Shown piece by piece: positions 27,958 through 37,829 of a stretch of 64,000 nucleotides of DNA. Every line of letters begins with the position of its first letter. The first letter of the stretch is position 1. The position numbers and the translations under genes are program-made. The stretch comes from Paraglaciecola mesophila KMM 241. GTDB taxonomy: Bacteria; Pseudomonadota; Gammaproteobacteria; Enterobacterales; Alteromonadaceae. The notes under the pieces were generated by a model. That model did no database searches and was not told the origin of the DNA. It saw only the letters and a program-made list of their open reading frames with translations. Location: positions 1-64,000 of the forward strand of contig NZ_BAEP01000017.1 of NCBI RefSeq assembly GCF_000315015.1, in the 5' to 3' direction.

Positions 27958-28794
27958 TTAAGCGAATACAGCAATGGCGCTATCGTAAAGCTCTTGATAG
28001 TCTTCTGATTGCAAGACAGTCAAGTCTTCCAATATCCCCTTTTGCACAGCTAAATTGAGCAGAGCGTCTTTCTGGGAGTCATATAAGCCTGCCATTACCG
28101 CACCTAAACGAGTGAAATCTAGATAGGAAATCATATCCGTCTGGACTGACATATCGCGCCAATTTTCAGCAACATTAACAAATTCTTGCTCGAAGCCCCA
28201 TTCACGCATGATGCTAGCACCAATTCGCCCGGCTAATTTATCGATCGCCACATTTAAAAAGGTAGGGTTGGCAAACACTTCAGGGTGACGTTCGGCTTCG
28301 GTCAAAATCGGTAATACACCAATATTGTGGACTAAAGCAGCAAGGGTCATGGTGTCTAGATTAAGAGTACGATTTTTGGTTTCTTTAACATGTAGTTGCA
28401 TAACCGACATCGCGGCCGCGACCACTTTTAGGTTTTGTTGCCACACATTATCCAAGTAGTTTTTCACAATATCGTTTTTAGATACGAACAGTTGCTCCAT
28501 TGCTAGCGCAGTCGCAATATTCTTTATCTGACGTAAACCGATACGGGTAACAGCTTGCGAGGTAGACGTTACTTTGACACTTCTGCCCATGTAAGAACTG
28601 TTGGATATTTTGATCATCCGCGCTGAGAGTGACGGATCCTGCCCAATGACATCAGCCATGGCATTTAGGTTAATATTCGGATCGTCCGCAGCCTTTCTAA
28701 CTTTCAAAGCAATTGCGGGAAGCGTTGGCAGCACTAATGTATCGTTGTTTATTTTTTCGACCAAGATGGTTAATAACGCATTTTCTGTAGACAT
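27958..28794 (-). CDS. HDOD-domain signalling protein
   Basis: 278 residues, almost entirely an HDOD domain (about 18-215). It has LPTLPAIALKV, DPSLSARMIKISNSS and ALVHNIGVLP, where the HD pair of true phosphohydrolases is replaced (HN). HDOD proteins act as regulatory adaptors in motility, DNA-damage or c-di-GMP networks; the partner is unknown. Single gene, convergent with rdgC. Confidence 0.9.
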   Translation of the reverse strand: MSTENALLTILVEKINNDTLVLPTLPAIALKVRKAADDPNINLNAMADVIGQDPSLSARMIKISNSSYMGRSVKVTSTSQAVTRIGLRQIKNIATALAMEQLFVSKNDIVKNYLDNVWQQNLKVVAAAMSVMQLHVKETKNRTLNLDTMTLAALVHNIGVLPILTEAERHPEVFANPTFLNVAIDKLAGRIGASIMREWGFEQEFVNVAENWRDMSVQTDMISYLDFTRLGAVMAGLYDSQKDALLNLAVQKGILEDLTVLQSEDYQELYDSAIAVFA

Positions 28795-28875
28795 TTTCCA
28801 ACCTATTGTGTGTCACTCATTATTTAGCCAGTTCACTTACTATAGCAACCTAGCACCAATCTGCATCCAAGCGTT

Positions 28876-28884
28876 TGATATAAT
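28876..28884 (+). promoter_or_regulatory. Extended -10 promoter for the M49-like gene
   Basis: TGATATAAT fits an extended -10 (TGnTATAAT). No good -35 is seen. The predicted 5' UTR to the start at 29060 is about 170 nt. Confidence 0.4.
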
Positions 28885-29059
28885 TGACTAAGATAAACGT
28901 CTTCAGCCAGTACTTTCTCATTCGCAACGTTCAAATAATCCTAACATAGAATATTCATTTGACGATCAGTCTTTAGCAATATCTCGGTATCGAGCTAATT
29001 TACTCGAAGCAGATGACATGTTAAAAGATTCTTTTAGTTCGCCATTTTAAGGTTTAATT

Positions 29060-30748
29060 ATGTGGAAAAAGTCCATTGTCAGCGCAGTATGTTTCGCCGT
29101 TTTTGCAACCGCTTGTACATCTTCTACAAATACCGCTTCGGTACCTGCTCAAGTAGCAAACGATTCATTATCCGGCCTCACTGTGCTTGCTAATAGCAAA
29201 GACCGATTAGACATATACCAATCAGTGCCGTTAACAGCCGACCTTTCCTCGCTCTCGGCGAATCAAAAGCAAATGCTAGGCCTGCTTATCGACGCAAGTA
29301 AAATAATGGACGATTTATTTTGGCAACAAGCTTATGGCAGCGATAAAGCGCAGTTTTTAGCACGTATTGCAGGTGACGACGTGCAAAAATTTGCTGCGAT
29401 CAATTATGGCCCCTGGGACAGACTAAATGGCGATAAACCGTTTTTAACTAACACGAAAGAAAAGCCGTTAGGCGCCCAGTTTTACCCTGAAGACATGGGC
29501 AAGGCTGAGTTTGAAAAAAGTGAATTTGCAGATAAAACAGGTTTGTATTCCATGGTTATTCGTGACCGAGACGGCTCGCTAATAGCCGTTCCTTACGCCG
29601 AGTATTTTGCCAAACCGTTACAACAAGCAGCGAGTCTATTAAATGAGGCTGCTGAGTTGGCTGGCGATCCTGCTTTTGCCAATTACTTACGCCTGCGCGC
29701 AGACGCTTTGCTTAGTAACGAGTATCAAAAATCTGATTTCGCTTGGATGGACATGAAAAGCAATCCAATTGAATTAGTGATTGGCCCAATTGAAACTTAC
29801 GAAGACCAGTTATTTGGCTACCGCGCAGCGTTTGAAGCCTACGTGTTACTCAAAGATTTAAGTTGGAGTGAACGTCTGAGTAAATACGCGGCTTATCTGC
29901 CTGAATTGCAGACTAATCTGCCCGTTGGCGAAGCGTATAAAAAAGAAATGCCTGGTGCCAATGCTGATCTCAATGCTTACGATGTCATTTATTACGCAGG
30001 CCACTCAAATGCGGGTAGCAAGACCATCGCCATTAACTTACCAAATGATGAGCAAGTGCAATTAGAGAAAGGCACACGACGTTTACAGTTAAAAAATGCG
30101 ATGCGGGCAAAGTTTGAAAATATCTTGTTGCCAATTGCAAATGAGTTAATGGTCCCTGAGCAACGAAAGCATATTACCTTTGATGCGTTCTTCGCCAACA
30201 CCATGTTCCACGAAGTCGCCCATGGGCTAGGAATTAAAAATACGATTAATGGCAAAGGAACGGTGCGCCAAGCGTTAAAAGAGCACGCCTCAGCGTTAGA
30301 AGAAGGTAAGGCAGATATTCTTGGCTTATACATGGTTAGCCAATTGCTAGACAAGGGCGTTATCACTGAGGGAGAAATTGAAGATTACTACGCAACCTTT
30401 ATGGCGGGTATCTTCCGCTCGGTGCGTTTCGGTGCTAGCTCTGCGCATGGTAAAGCAAATATGATCCGCTTTAACTTTTTCCAAGAATATGGTGCTTTTA
30501 GTCGCAATAAAGAAGGGCTATATCAAGTCAACATGGCTAAGATGAGTAAAGCCATAGATGCATTATCGAAGTTAATTTTGACCTTGCAAGGTGATGGCGA
30601 TTACGCTGGAGTGAGTCAGTTGGTGACTGACAAAGGGGTGATTAAAGAAACGTTAGCAGCTGATTTAAAACGCCTAACAGATGCAAATATTCCGGTAGAT
30701 ATCACCTTTGAACAGGGCAAAAATATACTTAAGTTGAAAATGCCATAA
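29060..30748 (+). CDS. M49-like (dipeptidyl-peptidase III family) zinc metallopeptidase lipoprotein
   Basis: 562 residues. A lipobox FATAC gives lipidated C19. The zinc motif HEVAH (H384, E385, H388) and a downstream EEGKAD segment (E414/E415, D419) match the second metal-ligand site EEXXAD of family M49. Classical DPP III has HEXXGH with one extra residue; this protein has the short HEXXH form also seen in the M49-like part of plant Nudix proteins. It is likely anchored in the periplasm or outer membrane and may cut short peptides. Single gene. Confidence 0.75.
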   Translation: MWKKSIVSAVCFAVFATACTSSTNTASVPAQVANDSLSGLTVLANSKDRLDIYQSVPLTADLSSLSANQKQMLGLLIDASKIMDDLFWQQAYGSDKAQFLARIAGDDVQKFAAINYGPWDRLNGDKPFLTNTKEKPLGAQFYPEDMGKAEFEKSEFADKTGLYSMVIRDRDGSLIAVPYAEYFAKPLQQAASLLNEAAELAGDPAFANYLRLRADALLSNEYQKSDFAWMDMKSNPIELVIGPIETYEDQLFGYRAAFEAYVLLKDLSWSERLSKYAAYLPELQTNLPVGEAYKKEMPGANADLNAYDVIYYAGHSNAGSKTIAINLPNDEQVQLEKGTRRLQLKNAMRAKFENILLPIANELMVPEQRKHITFDAFFANTMFHEVAHGLGIKNTINGKGTVRQALKEHASALEEGKADILGLYMVSQLLDKGVITEGEIEDYYATFMAGIFRSVRFGASSAHGKANMIRFNFFQEYGAFSRNKEGLYQVNMAKMSKAIDALSKLILTLQGDGDYAGVSQLVTDKGVIKETLAADLKRLTDANIPVDITFEQGKNILKLKMP

Positions 30749-30935
30749 CGTAATAGCATGATATTTTTACTATAGAACTACTCTTGCTGTGCTAAATTTA
30801 TCGATATCCGGGTAGGATGGACGAAACTTTATCAATAGCAATCAATCTCTTTCAAAAAGCACAGAACAAGATGCCGCCGAGCTGCTGTACCAAAACAGCA
30901 TAGGCGGCATACTTGTTTCGCTGTTCGCCGCGACC

Positions 30936-32789
30936 ATGCTGGTTTTCGCTTTTGACAATACCAACTTAGTGACGTTCAAACACACTTGGTGGTGGGTGAT
31001 GCTTGCTGTCGTTTGTGTTCGATTACTTGATTCACTCTGGTGGCGTACCAAACAAAAAGGGCAAAAATACAATGGCCACCGCGCAACGCTCAGATTTGTC
31101 ACGGGCACATTTGTAACAGCCGCGATGTGGTGTATTTATTGTTTAGGCGTTTACGCTACCGCTGACACAGTAGAATTAGCCAGTACAATCATTATTGTGG
31201 CCGCCATGGCAGGCGGTGCTGCCAGTGTCTTAGCTGCCCATAAAAAAACGGCTATGGCCTACTCAGTCATATTGCTGGTGCCATTTTCAATTGGCCTGCT
31301 CCTTTCCGATGATGATTATCGTCAAGTATTGGGAGTATTGGGTTTATCCTTCGGGTTGGTGATGAGTATCAGCGCGAAAAAAGCGGCTGACTTCACTACC
31401 CAGGCGATTCGATTAAAAAATGAAAATGCCTCGTTAGTACAACACATGGAAGCTCAAGTGGAAAAACGTACTCGTAAAATCTATGAGCTATCGAATCTTG
31501 ACCCTCTAACCGGTTTATTTAATCGCACTGCTTTTCTTAATCACTTGAAAGTAAGCCTTCAGGAGTGCGTAGAACAACATCAGCCAATGGCGCTTCTGTT
31601 TATAGATTTAGACGGCTTCAAGAAAATCAATGACACCATAGGCCACGATGCAGGTGATCAAATACTGACTCAAACAGCCTTACGTTTGAAGGAGCATTGC
31701 AACGACCATCAACTATTGTGCCGCTGGGGCGGTGATGAATTCTTAATTGCGCTGCCCAACACACAGCAAGCATCAGCCGTGGCCCAGTCAAAAGCATTAA
31801 TTGATTATATCTCAGAGGCTTATACCTACGATAATGCACAACTTTCATTAGGCGCGACCATTGGGATCTCCCTTTACCCGCAACATGCAAGCGACGAATT
31901 AAAGCTCATTCAGCTTGCTGACATGGCAATGTATTATCAGAAGAAACGCGCTATATCGACTTCTGGGGTGTTTTCAAAAGAGTTAGGTAGCAAATTAACC
32001 CGAGAGCAATTTTTGAAAGATGGATTGGCGCGCGCCATAGAAAACAAAGAACTTAGCTTGTCCTTTCAGCCCATCATGGCCTCGGATAATAGCGAAATAT
32101 GTGCGTTTGAAGCTTTACTACGTTGGCAAAAAGAAGGTGAGCATATTTCTCCCGTTGAATTTATTCCGATCGCTGAGCAACACGGGTTTATCCGCAAAAT
32201 AGGCACTTGGGTGCTAAACAAAGCCTGCTTTGTTGCGGCATCTTGGCCTAAACCCATTGCGGTAAGTGTGAATGTGTCGGTCAGTCAATTACAATCTGAT
32301 GACTTTATAACCATTGTAGAAGAAGCCTTGCTTACTAGTGGCCTTCCGGCTGACTTACTTCATTTAGAAATAACTGAATCCGTCTTTTCGTTTGATAAAG
32401 ACATTATGATTTCGCGTATCAGAATATTGCAAAGTAGGGGGATTAAGGTCTCTATTGACGACTTTGGCACCGAATACTCTTCTTTATCTGTCATGCAAGA
32501 CTTGGCGGTTAATACAGTCAAAATAGACCGTTCATTTGTCAGCCGATTAGATTCTAGTGGGCTGGCAATTGTTCAAGCGGTTATCAATATTGCTCATGCA
32601 TTTGATTATTTGGTTGTTGCTGAAGGTGTTGAAACGAGAGAGCAAGCCCTTGCATTGCAAAAATTAGGCGTGCATTTTTCCCAAGGTTTTTATTTTTCTA
32701 AACCCATACCTGAACACAAGGTGCTGCAGTTCATCAAAAAGCCTTGTGCCAAATTAACAGATGACAACGCCATTCTGACCAAGGTATAG
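30936..32789 (+). CDS. Membrane GGDEF-EAL protein (c-di-GMP turnover); 5' end probably frameshifted
   Basis: 617 residues from the first in-frame ATG. N-terminal membrane helices (to about 150), a short coiled coil, a GGDEF domain with intact RWGGDEF but no RxxD inhibitory site, and an EAL domain with all usual catalytic segments (FEALLRW, VNVSVSQL, EITES, IDDFGTEYSS, KIDRSF, AEGVET). It could make or cleave c-di-GMP. The chosen ATG lies inside the first membrane helix: the same frame stays open and protein-like upstream to a TAG at 30814-30816 without a start codon, and an ATG at 30817 in another frame would join it if the A5 run at 30854-30858 had one more A. The true N-terminus is thus likely about 40 residues longer. 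Confidence 0.88.
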   Translation: MLVFAFDNTNLVTFKHTWWWVMLAVVCVRLLDSLWWRTKQKGQKYNGHRATLRFVTGTFVTAAMWCIYCLGVYATADTVELASTIIIVAAMAGGAASVLAAHKKTAMAYSVILLVPFSIGLLLSDDDYRQVLGVLGLSFGLVMSISAKKAADFTTQAIRLKNENASLVQHMEAQVEKRTRKIYELSNLDPLTGLFNRTAFLNHLKVSLQECVEQHQPMALLFIDLDGFKKINDTIGHDAGDQILTQTALRLKEHCNDHQLLCRWGGDEFLIALPNTQQASAVAQSKALIDYISEAYTYDNAQLSLGATIGISLYPQHASDELKLIQLADMAMYYQKKRAISTSGVFSKELGSKLTREQFLKDGLARAIENKELSLSFQPIMASDNSEICAFEALLRWQKEGEHISPVEFIPIAEQHGFIRKIGTWVLNKACFVAASWPKPIAVSVNVSVSQLQSDDFITIVEEALLTSGLPADLLHLEITESVFSFDKDIMISRIRILQSRGIKVSIDDFGTEYSSLSVMQDLAVNTVKIDRSFVSRLDSSGLAIVQAVINIAHAFDYLVVAEGVETREQALALQKLGVHFSQGFYFSKPIPEHKVLQFIKKPCAKLTDDNAILTKV

Positions 32790-32826
32790 CGATTATAGGT
32801 TTAACAGTGGATATACACTGGGGGCA

Positions 32827-32848
32827 TAAAAAAGCGAAGCATTTCGCT
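32827..32848. terminator. Bidirectional terminator between the GGDEF-EAL gene and hinT
   Basis: Stem aagcgaa/ttcgctt with a 4-nt loop. Six A lie at its left (T on the minus strand for hinT). On the plus strand a T-rich tail ends in six T near 32870. Confidence 0.7.
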
Positions 32849-32892
32849 TCGCCTTTCGTTATTTTTTGTCCCTTTTTATTTTATAGCTGTTA

Positions 32893-33258
32893 TTACTCGA
32901 TTTTCAATTTATCGCTATAAGGCGGCCAGCCAAGTGGCTTACCTGCCAACACATGTAAATGAATGTGATAGACAGTTTGCCCACCATACTCATTGCAATT
33001 CATCACTGTACGAAAGCCTTGCTCTGCCAAACCGTGCTCTTTCAATATATGAGCAGCAACCCAAGACAAATGACCCACCACTTCACGATCTTCTTTTTCA
33101 ATGTCATTGATGGTTGCGATGGCCTTCTTAGGTATCACTAAGAAGTGCATAGGCGCTTGGGGGTTGATATCCCTGAACGCCAAAGACATCTCATCTTCGT
33201 ATAAGATCTCAGCGGGGATTTCTTTATTAATGATTTTAGTAAAAATTGTTTCACTCAT
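32893..33258 (-). CDS. hinT: HinT-like HIT-family nucleotide hydrolase
   Basis: 121 residues with the HIT motif HIHLHV near residues 97-102 and the family start FTKIINKEIPAEI. Members hydrolyse purine nucleoside phosphoramidates. SD GGAG 7 nt before the ATG. It follows uppP after 24 bp and is probably the last gene of the folB-folK-uppP-hinT operon. Confidence 0.95.
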   Translation of the reverse strand: MSETIFTKIINKEIPAEILYEDEMSLAFRDINPQAPMHFLVIPKKAIATINDIEKEDREVVGHLSWVAAHILKEHGLAEQGFRTVMNCNEYGGQTVYHIHLHVLAGKPLGWPPYSDKLKIE

Positions 33259-33282
33259 ACTAATACTCCTTTTTCGTCATGA

Positions 33283-34083
33283 TTACGCGAAAACAAACAA
33301 CAGCAGAATAACGCCAAGTAACATGCGGTAGATAACAAACGGCAGCATACCAATACGTGAAATCCACGCTAGAAACAGGTAAATACACGCGTAAGCACTG
33401 ACAAAGGATAAAACCGCTCCTACGATTAGGGCGTTCCAATCTACCGCATCAGGAGCGCTGACTAAATCTAAGGTGGCTAGAAGGCCAGCACCAAGGATCA
33501 CCGGTATTGACAATAAGAAAGAAAAACGCGCTGCGCTTTCCCTATCAAGCCCTAGCATTAGGCCAGCGGTCATTGTAATACCGGAGCGTGATGTACCGGG
33601 TATTAAAGCAATCGCTTGTGCCATACCTACGATGAGGGCACTTTTCCATGTCATATCATAAATGTGTTTATTTAAGGCCGCTTTTTTATCGGCATACCAA
33701 AGTAATAAGCCAAAACCGATTGTAGTGCAGGCAATCACCAGTGCAGAACGGGCGTACTCTTCAATAAACGCTTTACCCGCAAAACCAAATATTAAAGCAG
33801 GAATAGTCGCTATGATTACCCACCAGGCTAAACGACTGTCATCAGTTTGATTTTTACTAAAACCTGAGCTAAACCAAGCGACCAACATACGGCCAATATC
33901 GCCTCTAAAATAGATCATAACAGCTAATAAACTGCCCACATGAACGGCAACATCAAACGCTAAACCTTGGTTTTCCCACCCAAGCAGCACGGAAGGTAAA
34001 ATAAGATGAGCAGAGCTAGAAATAGGTAGAAACTCGGTAATGCCTTGGATAATGGCAAGAATAATAATTTCAGTGAGAGTCAT
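33283..34083 (-). CDS. uppP: Undecaprenyl-diphosphatase UppP (BacA)
   Basis: 266 residues, all membrane-embedded, with the active-site regions [11 protein letters not shown] (17-27) and PGTSRSGIT. It dephosphorylates undecaprenyl diphosphate to recycle the lipid carrier for peptidoglycan and gives bacitracin tolerance when abundant. Start overlaps the folK stop by 4 bp. Confidence 0.97.
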   Translation of the reverse strand: MTLTEIIILAIIQGITEFLPISSSAHLILPSVLLGWENQGLAFDVAVHVGSLLAVMIYFRGDIGRMLVAWFSSGFSKNQTDDSRLAWWVIIATIPALIFGFAGKAFIEEYARSALVIACTTIGFGLLLWYADKKAALNKHIYDMTWKSALIVGMAQAIALIPGTSRSGITMTAGLMLGLDRESAARFSFLLSIPVILGAGLLATLDLVSAPDAVDWNALIVGAVLSFVSAYACIYLFLAWISRIGMLPFVIYRMLLGVILLLFVFA

Positions 34084-34598
34084 TGGCGATTAGCGCTCCA
34101 TGTAAATTTGATAGGCCATAACTGTTGTTGGGATTTATCGTATTGCTGCCACAAGGAAAAGTAACTTTTATTCGCTAGCGGATGTTCTACTTCTGGTGCA
34201 ATTTCCGCTAAGGGCTGCAATACAAACGCATTGTAGAGGATCTCAGGGCGTGGAAGTTCCATCGGTGTTTGAATAATGACATCATCGTATGTCAGTAAAT
34301 CAAGATCTAACGTACGCGGAGCAAATTTTTTGCTTTCCCGGGTGCGCAGGTTTTCGGTTTCTATCTTCTTTAAGTGCTCGACCACTTCATTGATGGGCAA
34401 GTGAGTATCTGCCTGTACCACTAAGTTGTAAAAGTTATTCCCGTCGAACCCAACGGATTTACTTTCATAAACCGATGATAAAGTGAGTTCACCGAACGCT
34501 GCATACATAGCATCCAGACCAGCACTGATATGCTGCTCTCGATTAATATTACTGCCAACACTGATGAAAATAGTATGCTGAGGCGCTTGTGCACTCAT
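34080..34598 (-). CDS. folK: 6-hydroxymethyl-7,8-dihydropterin pyrophosphokinase
   Basis: 172 residues. HPPK signatures FISVGSNI near the N-terminus, FYNLV, and the metal-binding PRTLDLDLL. It transfers pyrophosphate from ATP to hydroxymethyl-dihydropterin in folate synthesis. It overlaps folB and uppP by 4 bp each, which indicates coupled translation. Confidence 0.97.
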   Translation of the reverse strand: MSAQAPQHTIFISVGSNINREQHISAGLDAMYAAFGELTLSSVYESKSVGFDGNNFYNLVVQADTHLPINEVVEHLKKIETENLRTRESKKFAPRTLDLDLLTYDDVIIQTPMELPRPEILYNAFVLQPLAEIAPEVEHPLANKSYFSLWQQYDKSQQQLWPIKFTWSANRQ

Positions 34599-34954
34599 GT
34601 ATCTTTACGCTCACGAGTAAACTCAACCGCTACATTTTGCGCTGTAGGTAAAATGTCAGGTTTGCTCAATTTCAAGGTCATTTTCTGTACCGGAAATTGG
34701 CTAAAGACTTGGCTGATCATGGCTTGAGCTAGTGCTTCAATTAACGCAAATTGACTATTTGCAGCCACGTCTGTAACAGCTTGTGCTACTTCCGCGTAAT
34801 TCAGCGTATCGTCAACATCATCGCTATAGGCAGGCTTTTGTAAATCACTAAATAATACTATATCGACCAGTAATCGCTGAGTCGCATCCCGCTCCCAATC
34901 GTACACGCCTATTAGAGATTGTACCTCTAAGCCTTCAATGTAAATTTTATCCAT
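34595..34954 (-). CDS. folB: Dihydroneopterin aldolase
   Basis: 119 residues with [18 protein letters not shown] and the later E/K residues of the FolB tunnel fold (LNYAEV, KLSKPD). It makes hydroxymethyl-dihydropterin for FolK. First gene of the operon; its start region abuts the divergent plsY gene. Confidence 0.96.
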   Translation of the reverse strand: MDKIYIEGLEVQSLIGVYDWERDATQRLLVDIVLFSDLQKPAYSDDVDDTLNYAEVAQAVTDVAANSQFALIEALAQAMISQVFSQFPVQKMTLKLSKPDILPTAQNVAVEFTRERKDT

Positions 34955-35030
34955 GAAAGATCCGCGCTGTTATTGGTTAAATTTTAAGGTAATCTTGGTG
35001 AATTGTACCTCGTTTACAGAACATAAGTAC

Positions 35031-35633
35031 ATGACGTCACTTAGCATTTTACTCTTTTGTAGCGCATATTTGTTGGGCTCTATATCCAGCGCGGTCTTGA
35101 TCTGTCGTGTATTTACCCTGCCCGATCCGCGCAAGACGGGCTCTAACAACCCAGGTGCGACAAATGTTTTGCGCATTGGCGGTAGGCTGCCGGCAGCCTT
35201 AGTCTTTATTTTCGATGTGCTAAAAGGAACCATCCCTGTATACCTGGGCTACCTGCTAGGCATGTCCCCAATCACATTGGGGCTAGTTGGCATCGCTGCC
35301 TGCTTAGGGCACATCTACCCTTTGTATTTCAATTTCAATGGTGGAAAAGGCGTAGCCACTGCAATTGGAGCAATGCTGCCCTTGGGCTGGGAGTTATGCA
35401 GTCTGCTATTGGCCTGCTGGCTGTTGATTATCTTTATCACCGGCTATTCGTCTTTGGCCGCGATTATTTCAGTCAGCGTGGCACCTTTTATTACGTGGTT
35501 TGTCAAACCTGCTTACACAGCGCCCGTCACCATGTTATGCATACTGATAATTGTGCGCCACAGGCAAAACATCATTCGTTTGATAAATGGCCAAGAAAGT
35601 AAGATATGGGATAAAGGGCGAACGAAAGAATAG
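35031..35633 (+). CDS. plsY: Acyl-phosphate:glycerol-3-phosphate acyltransferase
   Basis: 200 residues from the ATG at 35031. Membrane enzyme with [10 protein letters not shown], the [12 protein letters not shown] motif, and [12 protein letters not shown]. It adds the first acyl chain to glycerol-3-phosphate. The open frame extends to 34953 and overlaps the folB start; the added 26 residues are not membrane-like and the family length is about 200, so the shorter form is taken. Confidence 0.95.
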   Translation: MTSLSILLFCSAYLLGSISSAVLICRVFTLPDPRKTGSNNPGATNVLRIGGRLPAALVFIFDVLKGTIPVYLGYLLGMSPITLGLVGIAACLGHIYPLYFNFNGGKGVATAIGAMLPLGWELCSLLLACWLLIIFITGYSSLAAIISVSVAPFITWFVKPAYTAPVTMLCILIIVRHRQNIIRLINGQESKIWDKGRTKE

Positions 35634-35639
35634 TGACAG

Positions 35640-35664
35640 TAGGCCGATGTTACGGCCTATTTAT
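35640..35664 (+). terminator. Weak terminator after plsY
   Basis: Stem taggccg/cggccta with a 6-nt loop and a short T-rich tail. Confidence 0.45.
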
Positions 35665-35698
35665 AACCCTTGGGAGGTACAACAGCGCGCAGCAAACA

Positions 35699-36712
35699 TT
35701 AGATAGCTTCTAGCTCGTCAAGAGACCAGCGAGGTTGTGCCTTGGTGGCTAAGCCTTCAGTTTCACCAGCTTTCAATCTTTTGAGCCCTGCATAAGCAAT
35801 CATAGCGCCGTTATCCGTGCAAAATTCTAAACGAGGGTAAAACACGGTGCCATGTAGCTTTTTCATCATGGCTTCAAATTCGATGCGCAACTGTTTATTA
35901 GCACTTACTCCGCCTGCAATTACCAGACGTTTTAACCCTGTCTGTTTAAGTGCTCGTCTACACTTAATAGCGAGGGTGTCTACGACTGCTTCTTGAAACG
36001 CATAAGCAATATTGGCTTTCGTCTGCGCTGACTGATCTGAACTACGAATTGTATTAGCTGCGAACGTTTTTAAACCGCTGAAGCTGAAATCTAGCCCAGG
36101 GCGGTCGGTCATAGGGCGAGGAAACTTATAATGCCCTGCTTCACCTTGCTCAGCCATTTTAGCTAACAAAGGCCCACCGGGGTAATCTAACCCTAGAAGC
36201 TTAGCCGTTTTATCAAACGCCTCACCTGCGGCGTCATCCACTGATTCACCTAAAATTTCGTATTGCCCAATACCATCAACGCGAACCATCATCGAGTGAC
36301 CACCGGACACTAACAAGGCCACAAACGGAAACTCTGGCGCGGGCTCATCTAACATAGGGGCCAGTAAGTGTCCTTCCATGTGGTGCACCCCAACTGCAGG
36401 CACATCCCAAGCAAACGCTAAGCTGCGAGCAACAGATGAGCCAACTAACAGGGCTCCTACTAAACCAGGCCCTTTGGTAAAGGCGATGCCGTCAATATCA
36501 TCCTTTGTGCAATTGGCATCAAGCAATGCTTGCTTTATTAAAGGTACAATTTTGCGCACGTGATCGCGAGAGGCTAGCTCAGGCACCACACCGCCATAAT
36601 CAGCATGCAACTTTACTTGGCTATAGAGTTGATGAGATAATAAACCTTGATGTTCATCGTAAACAGCGATGCCAGTTTCATCGCAAGATGTTTCAATACC
36701 AATAACGCGCAT
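35699..36712 (-). CDS. tsaD: tRNA N6-threonylcarbamoyladenosine transferase subunit TsaD
   Basis: 337 residues from the ATG at 36712, equal to E. coli TsaD. Starts [13 protein letters not shown]. Metal ligands are H111 and H115 in HHMEGH; ASKHA motifs include LVSGGHS and AGGVSANK. It transfers threonylcarbamoyl to A37 of ANN-decoding tRNAs with TsaB/TsaE. A frame extension to 36751 is ignored because of family length. Confidence 0.97.
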   Translation of the reverse strand: MRVIGIETSCDETGIAVYDEHQGLLSHQLYSQVKLHADYGGVVPELASRDHVRKIVPLIKQALLDANCTKDDIDGIAFTKGPGLVGALLVGSSVARSLAFAWDVPAVGVHHMEGHLLAPMLDEPAPEFPFVALLVSGGHSMMVRVDGIGQYEILGESVDDAAGEAFDKTAKLLGLDYPGGPLLAKMAEQGEAGHYKFPRPMTDRPGLDFSFSGLKTFAANTIRSSDQSAQTKANIAYAFQEAVVDTLAIKCRRALKQTGLKRLVIAGGVSANKQLRIEFEAMMKKLHGTVFYPRLEFCTDNGAMIAYAGLKRLKAGETEGLATKAQPRWSLDELEAI

Positions 36713-36827
36713 AGTAGATGTGGTGTTCCAAGTAAATGTTAGGCCGCGCATTCTACCTTTCTCATGATGATTTCACCATATTAGAGTGAATAATCCGCGA
36801 CTAATCCAATATTTCCCATATCGGGTC

Positions 36828-36856
36828 TTTACATTGTTAGCGTATATGATTAAAAT
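36828..36856 (+). promoter_or_regulatory. Sigma70 promoter of rpsU
   Basis: TTTACA (36828-36833), a 17-bp spacer and TAAAAT (36851-36856). It predicts a leader of about 70 nt before rpsU. Within the leader, aaccg/cggtt (36871-36883) followed by a T-run forms a short terminator-like hairpin. Confidence 0.7.
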
Positions 36857-36931
36857 TCCGCACCATTTTTAACCGAGCCGGTTATTTTTTGCGCTGGCAG
36901 ACAAAGTATTTATTTTTGAGGTGAGATTTTA

Positions 36932-37147
36932 ATGCCAATCGTTAAAGTTAGAGAAAACGAACCATTTGACGTAGCGTTGCGTCGTTTTAAACGTTCATGT
37001 GAAAAAGCAGGTGTTCTTTCTGAAGTTCGTCGTCGCGAATTTTTTGAAAAGCCTACTTGGGAACGTAAGCGTAAGAAAGCAGCTGCTAAAAAACGTCTTT
37101 TGAAGAAGTTGTCTCGCGAAAACGCACGTCGCATCAGATTGTACTAA
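36932..37147 (+). CDS. rpsU: 30S ribosomal protein S21
   Basis: 71 residues, strongly basic, begins [21 protein letters not shown]. First gene of the conserved rpsU-dnaG-rpoD macromolecular synthesis locus. SD GAGGTGA. Confidence 0.98.
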   Translation: MPIVKVRENEPFDVALRRFKRSCEKAGVLSEVRRREFFEKPTWERKRKKAAAKKRLLKKLSRENARRIRLY

Positions 37148-37156
37148 TTCTCTCCT

Positions 37157-37185
37157 AGGGTGTTTAACGTATTAAACACCCTTTG
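37157..37185 (+). terminator. Terminator/attenuator after rpsU
   Basis: Perfect 11-bp stem agggtgtttaa/ttaaacaccct with loop cgta and a short T-run. In the E. coli operon a terminator also lies between rpsU and dnaG and sets their expression ratio. Confidence 0.8.
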
Positions 37186-37231
37186 CAGTTTTATCTTAGG
37201 TTCATTTTAAGTATTTCTTCGAGTCAATTTC

Positions 37232-37675
37232 ATGTCCTTGTTAGATGATTTAAAAAATGCCCAAAAAGACGCAATGCGCGCCAAAGACAAAGTTCGTCTT
37301 GGTACTATTCGTATGGCGTTAGCAGCGGTTAAGCAACGTGAAATCGATGAGCGTATTGAGCTCAACGACAGCGATGTCATTGCTCTGCTTACTAAGATGG
37401 TAAAACAGAGAAAAGACGCTGCGAGTCAGTTCGAACAAGCCAATCGTCAAGATTTAGTTGACGTAGAACTTGCTGAAATTGATATTTTGCACACTTTTTT
37501 GCCTCAGCCTTTGAGCGAAGAAGAAGTCAGCACCTTGATTGACCAAGCAATGGTTGAAACACAGGCAAGCGGAATGCAAGATATGGGTAAAGTAATGGCT
37601 TGGTTGAAACCTAAGGTTCAAGGTCGAGCTGACATGGGAAAATTAAGCGGTCAAATAAAAGCCAAGCTAGCTTAG
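37232..37675 (+). CDS. yqeY: GatB/YqeY-domain protein
   Basis: 147 residues, helical, with the typical start SLLDDLKNAQKDAMRAKDK and QGRADMG near the C-terminus. Related to the tRNA-binding tail of GatB; function not settled. Its place between rpsU and dnaG is common in many gammaproteobacteria though absent in E. coli. Confidence 0.92.
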   Translation: MSLLDDLKNAQKDAMRAKDKVRLGTIRMALAAVKQREIDERIELNDSDVIALLTKMVKQRKDAASQFEQANRQDLVDVELAEIDILHTFLPQPLSEEEVSTLIDQAMVETQASGMQDMGKVMAWLKPKVQGRADMGKLSGQIKAKLA

Positions 37676-37733
37676 CTAGACCCCTTAAATTCGCCTTAAT
37701 CAATATTAAGGCACCCAAATATTTATTGAAATC

Positions 37734-37764
37734 AAGCCGCATTTATTTGCGGCTTGTTTGTTTA
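37734..37764 (+). terminator. Terminator after yqeY
   Basis: Stem aagccgca/tgcggctt with a 6-nt loop and a T-rich tail. A second hairpin, gccttaat/attaaggc, lies just before it (37693-37712). Confidence 0.65.
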
Positions 37765-37829
37765 TGCAGACCAAGTATAGTGCTTTTTTGCATCCCTCAT
37801 GCTTTATCCGAATAAATTGAGAAGTTGAC

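Noticed and set aside
28892-29050. 52 sense codons open on the plus strand just before the M49-like gene, with a protein-like composition
   Set aside because: A TAA lies directly upstream and no ATG, GTG or TTG occurs near its 5' end; it also lies within the predicted 5' UTR. It is kept only as a curiosity.
34953-35030. 26-codon N-terminal extension of plsY
   Set aside because: It overlaps the folB start, is not membrane-like, and makes the protein longer than the family.
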